Origin: an uncultured Enterobacteriaceae bacterium
Lineage (GTDB): Bacteria > Pseudomonadota > Gammaproteobacteria > Enterobacterales > Enterobacteriaceae
Length of the DNA: 39,398 nucleotides
Direction: 5' to 3'
NCBI GenBank assembly: GCA_945271245.1
Contig: CALYPF010000013.1
Coordinates: 1-39,398, forward strand
The notes beneath the pieces are model-generated. The model was not told where the DNA came from. It did not search any database and worked only from the letters and a program-made list of their open reading frames with translations. The position numbers and the translations under genes are program-made. Shown here piece after piece: positions 8,047 to 16,957 of this stretch (its first letter is position 1; every line of letters begins with the position of its first letter).

Positions 8047-9114
8047 TTTATGCCCCTGCGCCATGCTGCCGGGGCCGCAGATAAGCGTGGCGATACCCGC
8101 TTCGTCGAATAGCCCGCCTTCGGTGCCAAATGCCACGGTGCTGAACGCGTCGCTGCCGCACCATTGCGCCAGCCAGCGGGCAAAATCGCTCTGCGCATCG
8201 GTGAGCAAGCCGGGGTATTGGCTGAGCGGGATAAAGGAAATCTCGCTCTCCTGAGCGATATCCCGCATGGCGGGAAGCAGCTCTTTAGCCGCGTAGTCAC
8301 GCAGTGCGCTGACGGTATCTTCTACAGGCTGACCGGGCAAATGGCGGATCTCAAAGTCGAACTCGCAGCGCTGGGGCACAATATTGAGCGCGGCGCCGCC
8401 GCGAATGGTGCCGACCTGCAGCGTGCTGTAAGGAGGATCGAAGCGGACGTCGCGCATTTTAGCCAGCGCGTCACCCAGCGATTCCAGCCGGTTAATCAGG
8501 CGCGCCGCATAGCTAATGGCATTCACGCCCTGCGGCGCATAGGCCGAATGGCAGGCGTGTCCGCGTACCCGGCAGCGCATCGCCACCTTCCCCTTATGGC
8601 CGTACACCGGCTGCATATCGGTGGGCTCACCGATGATACACATGGCCGGTTTATCGCGCGCCGCCTTCAGATGCGAGACCAGGCTGCGCACGCCGAGGCA
8701 CCCGACCTCTTCATCATAAGAAAATGCCAGATGCAGCGGCAGGCGTAGCCGCTGAGCCTGAAACAGCGGAATGGCGGCGAGAACGCAGGCGAGAAAGCCT
8801 TTCATATCCGCGCTACCGCGTCCGTAATAACGCTTATCTTTTTCCGTTAGCGCAAAGGGCGGTACGCTCCAGGGTTGCCCGTCCACGGGGACGACGTCAG
8901 TATGCCCAGATAGCATGACGCCGCCGTCTCCCTCTGGCCCCAGGCGCGCATAGAGATTGGCCTTACGGCCATCTTCACTGAGGAAACGCTGCGCCACGAT
9001 GCCCCGTTCCGCTAAGTGCGCCTGGATATAGTCAATCAGCGCCAGATTGGATTCCCGGCTAGTGGTGTCGAACGCCAGCAGGTTTTCCAGAATGTCGCGA
9101 ACGGAATTACTCAT
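7966..9114 (-). CDS. M20-family deacylase (ArgE/acetylornithine deacetylase-like)
   Basis: 382 residues from the ATG at 9114; an upstream in-frame ATG at 9129 has no ribosome site. The protein is a co-catalytic zinc hydrolase of the M20 family. Motifs in order: SGHTDVVPVDGQPW (metal His and Asp), GRGSADMKGF (bridging Asp), SYDEEVGCLG (catalytic Glu pair), GEPTDM, the dimerisation lid around GHACHSAYAPQGVN, and GPGSMAQGHKPDEYV with the last metal His. It matches ArgE-type deacylases in length and motifs, but the operon context argues against arginine synthesis. A substrate such as an N-acyl or N-carbamoyl amino acid from a ring-opened heterocycle is inferred. The start overlaps the end of the DUF1028 gene by eight bases (translational coupling). 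Its 3' end has been copied into the downstream 82-bp array. Confidence 0.85.
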   Translation of the reverse strand: MSNSVRDILENLLAFDTTSRESNLALIDYIQAHLAERGIVAQRFLSEDGRKANLYARLGPEGDGGVMLSGHTDVVPVDGQPWSVPPFALTEKDKRYYGRGSADMKGFLACVLAAIPLFQAQRLRLPLHLAFSYDEEVGCLGVRSLVSHLKAARDKPAMCIIGEPTDMQPVYGHKGKVAMRCRVRGHACHSAYAPQGVNAISYAARLINRLESLGDALAKMRDVRFDPPYSTLQVGTIRGGAALNIVPQRCEFDFEIRHLPGQPVEDTVSALRDYAAKELLPAMRDIAQESEISFIPLSQYPGLLTDAQSDFARWLAQWCGSDAFSTVAFGTEGGLFDEAGIATLICGPGSMAQGHKPDEYVAIDQLARCTAMLENLCAWLRA

Positions 9115-9781
9115 CTCCGGGAACCCCATAGCTGGGCGCCCGGCGCGGATCGTCGGCGCGCGTCAGGTAATCCTGCATTTGCGGCGCATAATCACACCAC
9201 AGCGTTTGCAGCGCCTGGATTGGACAGGCGTCTGTCCAGTCAATGCGTAAATCAACGATTGGCCACGCGTGATTGCCGACGATTTTAAGCGCCGCTGAAT
9301 GTACCGGCCCTGCCTCACCGCCGGCATCCATAGCGGCCTGCATTGCAGCCAGCAGTCTGTCCGCCAGCGCACCCGTGGCGCAGGTGAACGCCTCGGTCAT
9401 GGCATCGATCGCCCCCGGTGAGGCCAGCATGTTGCCGGCGGCGACGCAGTTTTCTCGTTGAGAAGTGCGGTGGGTGCCCAGCGTCTTCTCGCCGCTAAAC
9501 GCGGCGGTCTCTCCTGCGGCGTTAATTACGATAAGCTGGCGCCAGTCGCTAAAATCGTCGTCGGCTAACGCTCGACGAAGCGCCTGTTCCGCGCTGGCTC
9601 CCTGCGCTAACTGCGCCAGCGCCTGCTGACCAAGGCTCGGCAGCGTAACATTCTGGCTTGACGCGGCGCCCGTGCCGGGAAGTAACCACGGGCAGCGTGC
9701 GCCGACGGCGATGCTGGATGAGCTCACGGCTACGCCCAGTTGCCCAGAGGCCTGGCAGCGCGCGGCGATTGAAAATGTCAT
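9107..9781 (-). CDS. DUF1028 family protein (Ntn-hydrolase-like)
   Basis: 224 residues, the normal length for a single-domain DUF1028 protein. The N-terminus MTFSIAARCQASGQLGVAVS and the following SSIAVGARCPWLLPGTGAASSQN are characteristic, as are AAGNMLASPGAIDAM and the GPVHSAALKIV segment. The family has an Ntn-hydrolase-like fold and no proven reaction; it often sits beside peptidases and deacylases. The start follows AAGGAGG closely. The stop overlaps the M20 start, and the RidA-like gene ends 11 bases upstream, so all are one transcript. A hydrolase acting on the same pathway intermediate as the M20 enzyme is plausible but unproven. Confidence 0.85.
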   Translation of the reverse strand: MTFSIAARCQASGQLGVAVSSSSIAVGARCPWLLPGTGAASSQNVTLPSLGQQALAQLAQGASAEQALRRALADDDFSDWRQLIVINAAGETAAFSGEKTLGTHRTSQRENCVAAGNMLASPGAIDAMTEAFTCATGALADRLLAAMQAAMDAGGEAGPVHSAALKIVGNHAWPIVDLRIDWTDACPIQALQTLWCDYAPQMQDYLTRADDPRRAPSYGVPGDE

Positions 9782-9792
9782 AAGGCCTCCTT

Positions 9793-10209
9793 TTATTCCG
9801 GGATAACGGCGATAACGTCAATTTCCATCAGCCATTCCGGCTGGGCCAGCCCTGCTACCACCAGCCCGGTAGATATAGGGAATACGCCTTTCAGCCATTT
9901 TCCAACTTCCTGATAAACCGCTTCGCGAAAGCGTGGATCGGTGATGTAGGTAGTGGTTTTTACAATATGCGATAGATCGCTACCTGCTTCTTCCAGTAGC
10001 TGCTTAACATTTTTCATCGCCTGTTCGGCCTGGGCGCGCGGGCAGCCAAGCCCGACGAGTTTCCCTTCAAAATCGGTGCCGACCTGGCCGCGAACATAGA
10101 CGGTATTGCCAGCGCGGACCGCCTGGCAAAGATCGTTATCCAGCGTCTGATTAGGGTAGGTCGCTTTAGTATTAAACATGCGTATACGCGTATGGGTAGG
10201 CTGGCTCAT
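9793..10209 (-). CDS. RidA/YjgF/Rid-family protein
   Basis: 138 residues covering one complete Rid domain. RidA proteins hydrolyse reactive enamine/imine intermediates, and subfamilies serve dedicated catabolic operons. Visible motifs are VRGQVGTDFEGKLVG, AEQAMKNVKQLLEEAGSDLS, IVKTTTYITDPRF and the C-terminal LVVAGLAQPEWLMEIDVIAV. The usual catalytic Arg of canonical RidA (in a C-terminal P-x-R-x-x-V-E context) is replaced here by PEWLMEID, which points to a divergent Rid subfamily rather than housekeeping RidA. A strong ribosome site (CAGGAG) precedes the start. It lies 18 bases after the permease gene, within the same operon. Confidence 0.87.
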   Translation of the reverse strand: MSQPTHTRIRMFNTKATYPNQTLDNDLCQAVRAGNTVYVRGQVGTDFEGKLVGLGCPRAQAEQAMKNVKQLLEEAGSDLSHIVKTTTYITDPRFREAVYQEVGKWLKGVFPISTGLVVAGLAQPEWLMEIDVIAVIPE

Positions 10210-10227
10210 CGCTAACTCCTGTGTAGT

Positions 10228-11643
10228 TTATCGGTTCGAAACGGGTGATGCGGCCTGTCGGCTCTGCAGGACGGCCTCTCGCGTCGCCAGCCAGTAGTAG
10301 AGCGGCGAGGTGACGATAAGACCTACCAGCCATGACAGGTCAGCGCCGTTAATGTGTTTTGCTATAGGACCGACGTACAGCGGCGTGTTCATAAACGGAA
10401 TTTGTACGGCGATGCCGACAGCGTAGGCCAGCAAGGCCTGTGGGTTATAGCGGCCGTAAATTCCGCCGTCGACCTGGAAAATTGAGGCGATATCATAGCG
10501 GCCTTGATGAATGGCATAGAAATCAATCAAATTTATTGCGGTCCACGGAACCAGCACTACCAGTAGCGCCAGTACCAAATCGACGAAGTGGCTGATAAAG
10601 TCCGCTGAGGCGAAAACGGCGGCAAAGCAGCAGGCGATCAGCAATATTATCGACAGGATGGTGCGGCTGCGGCTGCCGGGGATCCAGCGCCAGAAGAAAG
10701 TCTGGACTAGCGTAATCAGCGCCATGACCGCGCCGTACAGGTTGAGTGCGTTGTGACTAATAACGCTGAGTAAAAATAGGATCAGCATAAAAGGACCGAT
10801 GGCGCCGGTGGCAAGCTTAACCGCCTCCATCGTTTCCAGGCCCGGCGGCGTGGCCAGCGCGGCGACGGCGCCGAAAATAAACGCCAGTGCAGAGCCGAGC
10901 GTAGAGCCGAGATAAGTCGCCCAGAATGTGGCGGGAACTGAAACATCCTTCGGCAGATAGCGGGAGTAGTCGGACACATACGGCGCGAAGGCGATTTGCC
11001 ACAAAGACGCCAGCGACACGGTAGCCAGCCAGCCGGAAAGGCTAAACCCGCCGCGCGTCAGAAAATCAGCGGTATGAATGTGCGTAAAGATATAGCCAAA
11101 GCCGAATAAAATGCCGAGACCCAGCACCCAGGTGCCGATGCGGTTAAGAATGTGAATAAACCGGTAGCCGATTATCCCGATAATGCAGGAGCCTATCGCG
11201 CCGATGATAATTCCCACCGGCAGCGGAATCCCCCCCGCGATGCCGTGCAGAGACTGGCCCGCTAGCACGATATTCGAAGAAAAAAAGCCCACATACATGA
11301 TGCCAGCGATAACCACCACCAGCAGAGAACCCAGCGAGCCGAACTGAGCGCGGCTCTGGATCATTTGCGGTATCCCCATTTGCGGCCCCTGGGCTGAATG
11401 CAGAGCCATCAGCGCGCCGCCTAGCAGGTGGCCGATAATAATAGCGCATATCCCCCATGCCAGGTTGAGGTGGAAAAGCTGAACGCCCAGCGCCCCTGTA
11501 ACGATAGGTAACGGTGCAATATTGCCGCCAAACCATAGCGTGAAAAGATCGCGCACTTTTCCATGGCGCGCTTCTGGCGGGATATAACCGATGGTGTGTT
11601 GTTCAACCAGCGGCGGCGATGTATCGCGTGCTTGAGTAGACAT
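10228..11643 (-). CDS. NCS1-family nucleobase/cytosine-type permease
   Basis: 471 residues with about twelve membrane segments and the NCS1 signature. The soluble N-terminus EQHTIGYIPPEARHGKVRDL leads into LFTLWFGGNIAPLPIVTGAL, the first helix that lines the substrate site in this family; later YVSDYSRYLP and WTAINLIDFYAIHQGRYDI are also typical. NCS1 carriers take up nucleobases, hydantoins, allantoin or related rings with Na+ or H+. It is first in the operon, with CGGAG upstream of the start, followed by RidA-, DUF1028- and M20-type genes; this order says the operon imports and breaks down one N-ring compound. The exact substrate cannot be read. Confidence 0.88.
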   Translation of the reverse strand: MSTQARDTSPPLVEQHTIGYIPPEARHGKVRDLFTLWFGGNIAPLPIVTGALGVQLFHLNLAWGICAIIIGHLLGGALMALHSAQGPQMGIPQMIQSRAQFGSLGSLLVVVIAGIMYVGFFSSNIVLAGQSLHGIAGGIPLPVGIIIGAIGSCIIGIIGYRFIHILNRIGTWVLGLGILFGFGYIFTHIHTADFLTRGGFSLSGWLATVSLASLWQIAFAPYVSDYSRYLPKDVSVPATFWATYLGSTLGSALAFIFGAVAALATPPGLETMEAVKLATGAIGPFMLILFLLSVISHNALNLYGAVMALITLVQTFFWRWIPGSRSRTILSIILLIACCFAAVFASADFISHFVDLVLALLVVLVPWTAINLIDFYAIHQGRYDIASIFQVDGGIYGRYNPQALLAYAVGIAVQIPFMNTPLYVGPIAKHINGADLSWLVGLIVTSPLYYWLATREAVLQSRQAASPVSNR

Positions 11644-11771
11644 TGCAGGCTCCGGATTATGATGCGAGCGTATCTTTACGTACGCCTTTTATTATTGACG
11701 TGATAATGCGCACCGCCTGAGCGATGGGTAAATTAGTAAGTTTGTTTTTAAGGGAAATAAAAAAAATAGCG

Positions 11772-11784
11772 TACAGATTCTGTA
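11772..11784. promoter_or_regulatory. Candidate LysR-type operator (T-N11-A palindrome)
   Basis: TACAGATTCTGTA is a perfect inverted repeat with a single central base and fits the T-N11-A pattern of LysR-family sites. It lies about 130 bases upstream of the NCS1 permease start. The operator role is inferred. Confidence 0.35.
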
Positions 11785-12002
11785 AATCTTTTTTATCTCA
11801 TACGCAATGTTTATTTTATTAAATTAGACCTCACTATTATTGGAATTATTTTCTGAAGCCTTTGCATCATTAATTTATATTTAGTCATTAGATTAATACT
11901 ATTTTACCGTACGCCATTCACTCCCCAGGATTAACGTTATAGAAAACCCGAATACTCTCCCGCACTGCGTGAGGATTTAGCGCCTGTGTTAGCAGCGTTT
12001 TG

Positions 12003-12069
12003 TTGCCTCATGGTTCACGCCGGCGCGTATTACGCCCGGCAGGCGAGCCGCCTGAATAGCATGAGGCAA
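12003..12069 (+). ncRNA. Candidate structured element (three-way junction)
   Basis: TTGCCTCAT (12003-12011) pairs perfectly with ATGAGGCAA (12061-12069). Inside are two hairpins: GCCGG-c-GCG paired with CGC-CCGGC (12019-12040, one bulged base) and AGGCG/CGCCT (12041-12053). The element ends about 50 bases before the monooxygenase start codon, as a leader RNA would. It could instead be a REP-like DNA palindrome. Confidence 0.35.
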
Positions 12070-12117
12070 TTTAAATGCTAAGAAGCCCAGGCTCTTAAGC
12101 CAATGAAGGAAATAGGT

Positions 12118-13389
12118 ATGACGCCAGAAATAACGAAAGTCGATACGTTGGTGGTAGGCGCTGGCCAGGCGGGCATCGCGATGAGTGAGCATCTCACCCG
12201 GCTGGATATTCCTCACCTGGTGCTGGAAAAGCAGGGGATTGCGCAGGCGTGGCGCACCGGGCGCTGGGATTCGCTGGTGGCGAACGGGCCGGCCTGGCAC
12301 GATCGCTTCCCCGGACAAACTTTCGCCGATACCGGCCCGGATGGCTTTGTGCCAAAAGAGCGCGTCGCCGACTATTTTGCAGAATATGCGCAGCGCTTTA
12401 ATGCGCCTGTGCGCTGAGGCGTCGAGGTGAAAAGCGTGCGTCGCAATACGGGCAAACCCGGGTTCATTATCGATACCTCGGATGGCTTGATTGAAGCGCG
12501 ACGGGTAGTCGCTGCCACCGGGCCGTTTCAGAAACCGATTATTCCGCCGATAGCCGCGGCGGAAACCTCGCTGGTGCAGCTACACTCCGCGCACTATCGC
12601 AACCCGCAGCAGTTACCGGAGGGCGGAGTTTTAGTGGTCGGCGCCGGTTCTTCCGGAGTGCAGATAGCGGATGAACTTAACCGGGCCGGTAAATCGGTTT
12701 GGCTATCCGTCGGGCCGCATGATAGACCTCCGCGCTCTTACCGACAGCGCGATTTCTGCTGGTGGCTGGGGGTATTGGGCCTGTGGGATAAAGCCGCCAG
12801 CGAACCGGGTAAAGAGCATGTGACTATCGCGGTGAGCGGTGCGCGCGGCGGACATACCGTCGATTTTCGCCGCCTCGCGCAGGAGGGGGTTAATTTGGTT
12901 GGGCGCACCCGTACATTTAACGCGGGTGAAGTGACCTTTGAGGAAGACCTGACAGAGAATATCCGGCGCGGCGATGAAAACTATCTGTCGCTGCTGGATG
13001 CGGCCGATGCGTGGATCGACCGCAACGGGATGGATTTACCGCCTGAGCCGCAGGCGCGACAGATGCTGGCGGACCCTTCCTGCATGACGCAGCCGACGCT
13101 GAGCCTGAATCTGGCGCAGGCGGGGATTACCTCGATAATCTGGGCCACCGGCTATGCGGTGGATTACCGCTGGCTGGAGGTGGATACCTTTGATGCGGCG
13201 GGCAGGCCGCGGCACCAGCGCGGCGTTTCCCAGGAGCCGGGCGTTTATTTCCTCGGACTGCCCTGGCTTTCGCGCCGGGGCTCCTCGTTTATTTGGGGCG
13301 TGTGGCACGATGCGAAATATATCGCCGATCAGATAACGATTCAGCGCAGTTATGAGGGGTATCAGGGGCCGGAGCAGCGACTGCGATAG
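12118..13389 (+). pseudogene. Flavin-containing monooxygenase, broken by one internal stop
   Basis: One reading frame runs from the ATG at 12118 (AGGAAATAGGT upstream) to the stop at 13389, interrupted only by TGA at 12415-12417; the frame does not shift. The two halves together give a full-length class B flavoprotein monooxygenase of about 420 residues. Motifs: FAD-binding VVGAGQAGIAMSEHL at the N-terminus, the NADPH site VVGAGSSGVQIADEL in the second half, and IIWATGYAVDYRWLEVD near the C-terminus. The codon at the stop lies in a PVR-x-GVEV context where relatives have Cys or a similar residue, so a single point mutation explains it. It may be a recent pseudogene or a sequencing error. It is divergent from the permease operon and may once have belonged to the same pathway. 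Confidence 0.85.
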
Positions 13390-13808
13390 GTTTATTTTTA
13401 TTTGTGATGCCTTTTTATTTCGGCGGGCATTAATCTGTTCGAGGATGGTTAATACTCGCCGATTCTTTTATTTTGAATAAATCATCTTTGGATAAATTCC
13501 ATTACCCCGCTAAATTATCAGGATTATTTTTTGCGGGTTATTCCATTTGCTTTATTTAACCTGGTCAGTGCTATTTAATTTTCTGTGCAAGAAATATAAA
13601 AACCCACTAATAAGTATGTGAATATGAGGTGTTAATTTACGGGTGAATATGAATATATGTCCTGTTCAGGTAAGCCTCTCATTTTACTCGCGGGCGTTGG
13701 TGAATGCCAGGATGCATTCCGCTAACGGCCCGATACGTTTATTTTTCGCCGCGGTTGCTAAAAAAAATCCAACCGATAAGATGGTCATTGGTAAATACGG
13801 GAGCGGCG
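13390..13808. other. AT-rich intergenic region upstream of scsA
   Basis: About 420 bases, AT-rich to about 13650. It should hold the scs promoter. I looked for a CpxR-type GTAAA-N5-GTAAA site and saw none convincing. No gene is visible. Confidence 0.45.
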
Positions 13809-14165
13809 ATGAAGCAGCGGCGAATAGCGACATGGTTTTTAGGGCTGGCTTGCCTGGTGGTGCTGGTATGCACCGCGCAGCGTATGGCCGCTCTGCATGC
13901 GTTTGGTTCGCAGCCTGGCGCCGTTATCGCTCAGGTTTCGCCGCAGGGCGACGGTGCGGATGCGCCGGTAACGCCGTGCGAACTTAGCGCGAAATCGCTG
14001 CTCTCCGTGCCGCCGCTGCTGTTTGAAGGCGCGGTAATTACGTTAATGCTGCTGCTGGCGCTTCTGGCACCGCGGCCGCAGCGGCGTCGGGTGCCACCTC
14101 CCCCTCGGGTTATCTCCCCTCATACTCTCCGGGTCCATTTGCGATTATGCGTCTTCCGTGAGTGA
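13809..14165 (+). CDS. scsA: ScsA-like copper-sensitivity suppressor membrane protein
   Basis: 118 residues when started at the ATG at 13809 (MKQRRIATWFLGLACLV), which has GGGAG just upstream; the open frame extends further 5' but without a ribosome site. It has an N-terminal membrane anchor (about residues 8-25), a short periplasmic stretch, and a second hydrophobic helix (about 68-88, LLFEGAVITLMLLLALLAP) followed by a basic, proline-rich tail. ScsA is the small membrane protein that opens the scsABCD operon in Salmonella. The assignment rests mainly on its place directly before scsB and on size and topology. Confidence 0.65.
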   Translation: MKQRRIATWFLGLACLVVLVCTAQRMAALHAFGSQPGAVIAQVSPQGDGADAPVTPCELSAKSLLSVPPLLFEGAVITLMLLLALLAPRPQRRRVPPPPRVISPHTLRVHLRLCVFRE

Positions 14166-14213
14166 TTAACGGCCTGCATTTCCAGGTCTGATAATCATTT
14201 ACGGAGAAAAATT

Positions 14214-16244
14214 ATGACTATTTTCAAACAGGCGCTGCTGTGCCTGTTATGGCTGTGGCTACCCTTCGCAGGGGCAGCCGACGGCGGCTGGCTGCGAGTG
14301 CCGGATAACCCGCATGCGAGGGTGCGCTTTCGCACTGCGCCGCAGGATAACGGCGATGTCCATTTATTGCTGGATGTCGCTCTGGAAAAGGGATGGAAAA
14401 CGTACTGGCGTTCCCCCGGTGAAGGCGGCGTAGCGCCGTCAATAGCCTGGCGCGGCGCTGAGCCGACGGTGAACTGGCAGTGGCCAACGCCTCAGCGCTT
14501 TGACGTCGCCGGGATAACCACGCAGGGTTACCGCGGTGATGTCAGCTTTCCGCTACAAATCCGCGCTCCTGCGTCAGGCACCCTGTCGGGCGTTCTGACG
14601 CTACCAACCTGCAGCAACGTTTGTATTCTCACCGATTACCCTTTTTCGCTGGATTTGAGCGCGCCGGCGGCACCCGGTTTTGCCCATGATTATGCGAAAG
14701 CGCAGGGAACACTCCCTTTACGGCAGGGCTTGACGGATGCGCTGACCGCAGGCTACCGCGCCGGTGAGCTGCAGCTCACGGCGGTGCGCAAAGCGGGCTG
14801 GGATAACCCCGCGCTGTATCTGGATGACGCGCAGGACGCCAGTTTTGCTAAACCCGCGCTGCGCGTCGCGGGTGAGACGCTAACGGCAACGGTGCCGGTG
14901 AGCGATGCGTGGGGCGAACGCGCGCCGGACCTGCGCGGGCGAATGCTGTCACTGGTGCTGGCTGATTCAGGCATTGCGCAGGAAAGCCGGGTGACGGTTG
15001 GGCAAAGCGCCCCGGGCATCACGCCACCGCCGCCGATGGCCTTATGGCAGGCGATTTTGATGGCCCTGGCCGGCGGCTTCATTCTGAATTTGATGCCGTG
15101 CGTATTGCCGGTGCTGGGAATGAAGCTGGGCAGCGTATTGCAATCCCACGGGCGCGATCGCCTGCAGGTACGGCGCCAGTTCCTGGCATCCGCTGCGGGG
15201 GTGATTGTCTCTTTTCTCGCGCTGGCGCTGATGATGACCGCGCTGCGGGCCGGGAACCAGGCGCTGGGCTGGGGTATTCAGTTTCAGAGCCCGTGGTTTA
15301 TCGGCATCATGGCGCTGGTGATGGTGCTGTTTAGCGCTAGCCTGTTCGGGTTATTTGAGATTCGATTGCCGTCGGGGCTGGCTACGCGCCTTGCCACCCA
15401 CGGTGGGCAGGGTGTTGGCGGGCATTTTTGGCAGGGTGCGTTTGCAACGCTTTTAGCAACGCCGTGCACGGCGCCCTTCCTGGGAACCGCGCTGGCGGTC
15501 GCGCTGGCGGCGCCGCTTCCTGTGCTGTGGGGGATCTTCCTCGCGCTGGGAATAGGCATGAGCCTGCCGTGGCTGCTGATTGCAGCATGGCCCGCGATAG
15601 CATTACGCCTGCCGCGCCCCGGGCGCTGGATGAATCGCCTGCGCGTGGTCCTTGGGTTGCTGATGTTCGGCTCGGCGCTCTGGCTGTTAAGCCTGCTGGC
15701 GTTACATATTGGGCGTCCTCTCACTCTGATGCTGGCCGCGCTGATTATCGCGGGGCTGATTATCGCCACCGGGATACGCTACGGCTGGCGCAGGGCTGGG
15801 ATTACCGTATCGCTATTGATTGTGCTGTGCGGTGGGGTATTGCTGGGCACTTCGCTAACGGCAGGAAAACAGACCTTACGCGATCGTATTGTCTGGCAGC
15901 CTCTGAGCGAGGCAGCGATTCAGCAGGCGCTGGCCGAGCGTAAACGCGTGTTCGTGGATGTCACGGCCGAGTGGTGCGTAACCTGTAAAGCGAATAAATA
16001 CAACGTACTACTGCGCGATGAGGTGCAGGCGGCGCTCAGTGCGCCGGACGTAGTTGCGCTGCGCGGCGACTGGACCCGGCCATCGACGAAGATTACCGCT
16101 TTTTTGAACCGGCGCGGCAGCGCGGCCGTTCCCTTCAACCAAATCTATGGTCCGGGCTTGCCAGAAGGGCGCGTTTTGCCCGCGCTATTAAGCCGTGACG
16201 CCGTCCTCGATACCCTGAATGCCTCGAAAGGAGTCGCTCAATGA
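14214..16244 (+). CDS. scsB: ScsB, DsbD-like transmembrane thiol reductase
   Basis: 676 residues. After a signal peptide (…LPFAGA) comes a periplasmic domain (about 20-265) with a CSNVC pair (Cys133/Cys137). A block of about eight membrane helices follows with two conserved cysteines in DsbD-type settings (LMPCVLPV, Cys296; TPCTAPFLG, Cys418), and a C-terminal thioredoxin domain with WCVTCK (Cys588/Cys591). This is the ScsB architecture: it passes electrons from cytoplasmic thioredoxin across the inner membrane to ScsC. ACGGAG lies before the start. The last four bases overlap the scsC start (ATGA), showing translational coupling. All key cysteines are present. Confidence 0.93.
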   Translation: MTIFKQALLCLLWLWLPFAGAADGGWLRVPDNPHARVRFRTAPQDNGDVHLLLDVALEKGWKTYWRSPGEGGVAPSIAWRGAEPTVNWQWPTPQRFDVAGITTQGYRGDVSFPLQIRAPASGTLSGVLTLPTCSNVCILTDYPFSLDLSAPAAPGFAHDYAKAQGTLPLRQGLTDALTAGYRAGELQLTAVRKAGWDNPALYLDDAQDASFAKPALRVAGETLTATVPVSDAWGERAPDLRGRMLSLVLADSGIAQESRVTVGQSAPGITPPPPMALWQAILMALAGGFILNLMPCVLPVLGMKLGSVLQSHGRDRLQVRRQFLASAAGVIVSFLALALMMTALRAGNQALGWGIQFQSPWFIGIMALVMVLFSASLFGLFEIRLPSGLATRLATHGGQGVGGHFWQGAFATLLATPCTAPFLGTALAVALAAPLPVLWGIFLALGIGMSLPWLLIAAWPAIALRLPRPGRWMNRLRVVLGLLMFGSALWLLSLLALHIGRPLTLMLAALIIAGLIIATGIRYGWRRAGITVSLLIVLCGGVLLGTSLTAGKQTLRDRIVWQPLSEAAIQQALAERKRVFVDVTAEWCVTCKANKYNVLLRDEVQAALSAPDVVALRGDWTRPSTKITAFLNRRGSAAVPFNQIYGPGLPEGRVLPALLSRDAVLDTLNASKGVAQ

Positions 16245-16957
16245 GATTTGCCGTTTTTCTATTATTACTGTGTGTAACGTCGCTAAGCGCAGCGGCACCG
16301 TTTACCCCGCAGCAGGAGGCGCGCATCCAGGAAATGGTGCGTGAAACCCTGGTTTCGCATCCGGATATTTTGGCGCAGGCGATGGATGCCTGGCAGCAAC
16401 AGAATGGCCAGCAGCAGGTGAGTGAGACAATCGCAGCGCAGAGTGAACTGTTGTTCCACGATCCCAACAGCCCGCGCATTGGGTCACAAAATCCACGCCT
16501 TACGCTGGTGCTGTTTACTGACTACAACTGCCCTTACTGCAAACAGCTCGATCCGATGCTGGAGAAGATTGTGCGCGATTATCCGCAGGTAGCACTCATC
16601 TATAAGCCGCTGCCGTTTAAAGGTGCCACCTCAGTGGAAGCTGCGCGCGTTGCGTTAACCGCCTGGCGCGCTGTGCCGCAGCGTTTTATGGCGCTGCATC
16701 AGCGTTTAATGGCAAAAAAAGGGTTTCACGATACGGCAAGCATTCGCGCCGCTCAGCAAAAGAGCGATACCGCCTCGATAACCGCCGATAAGACCAGTAT
16801 GGACACCCTGCGCGCTAATTTACAGCTTGCAGAGCAGCTTGGCGTACAGGGAACGCCCGCCACGCTGGTTGGCGATGAAATGCTGGCGGGCGCTGTGCCT
16901 TATGAAACGCTGGAGTCGCTGGTGAAGCAGAAGCTGGCGCAGGCGCCGCGTGGTTAA
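16241..16957 (+). CDS. scsC: ScsC, periplasmic DsbA/DsbG-like thiol oxidoreductase
   Basis: 238 residues. The N-terminal signal peptide (MRFAVFLLLLCVTSLSAAA) is followed by a helical region rich in Gln (about 20-75), which in known ScsC proteins mediates oligomer formation. The thioredoxin fold then carries the CPYC active site (Cys97/Cys100, YNCPYCKQLDPMLE) and the cis-proline loop GTPATLV. In Salmonella and Proteus, ScsC binds copper and shuffles disulfides, kept reduced by ScsB. It is coupled to scsB by ATGA and to scsD by an eight-base overlap. Length and motif agree with the family. Confidence 0.92.
   Translation: MRFAVFLLLLCVTSLSAAAPFTPQQEARIQEMVRETLVSHPDILAQAMDAWQQQNGQQQVSETIAAQSELLFHDPNSPRIGSQNPRLTLVLFTDYNCPYCKQLDPMLEKIVRDYPQVALIYKPLPFKGATSVEAARVALTAWRAVPQRFMALHQRLMAKKGFHDTASIRAAQQKSDTASITADKTSMDTLRANLQLAEQLGVQGTPATLVGDEMLAGAVPYETLESLVKQKLAQAPRG

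Larger units (their letters stand above)
11644..12117. other. Intergenic region between permease operon and monooxygenase pseudogene
   Basis: About 470 bases. 11740-11910 is AT-rich and should hold the operon promoter on the minus strand. It contains a perfect 13-base palindrome (11772-11784) and, nearer the monooxygenase, a GC-rich three-stem fold (12003-12069). No gene is seen. Confidence 0.5.

Noticed and set aside
12415-12417. TGA as selenocysteine codon in the monooxygenase
   Set aside because: No convincing SECIS-like hairpin follows directly, and the family has no selenoprotein members that I know of; a nonsense mutation is simpler.
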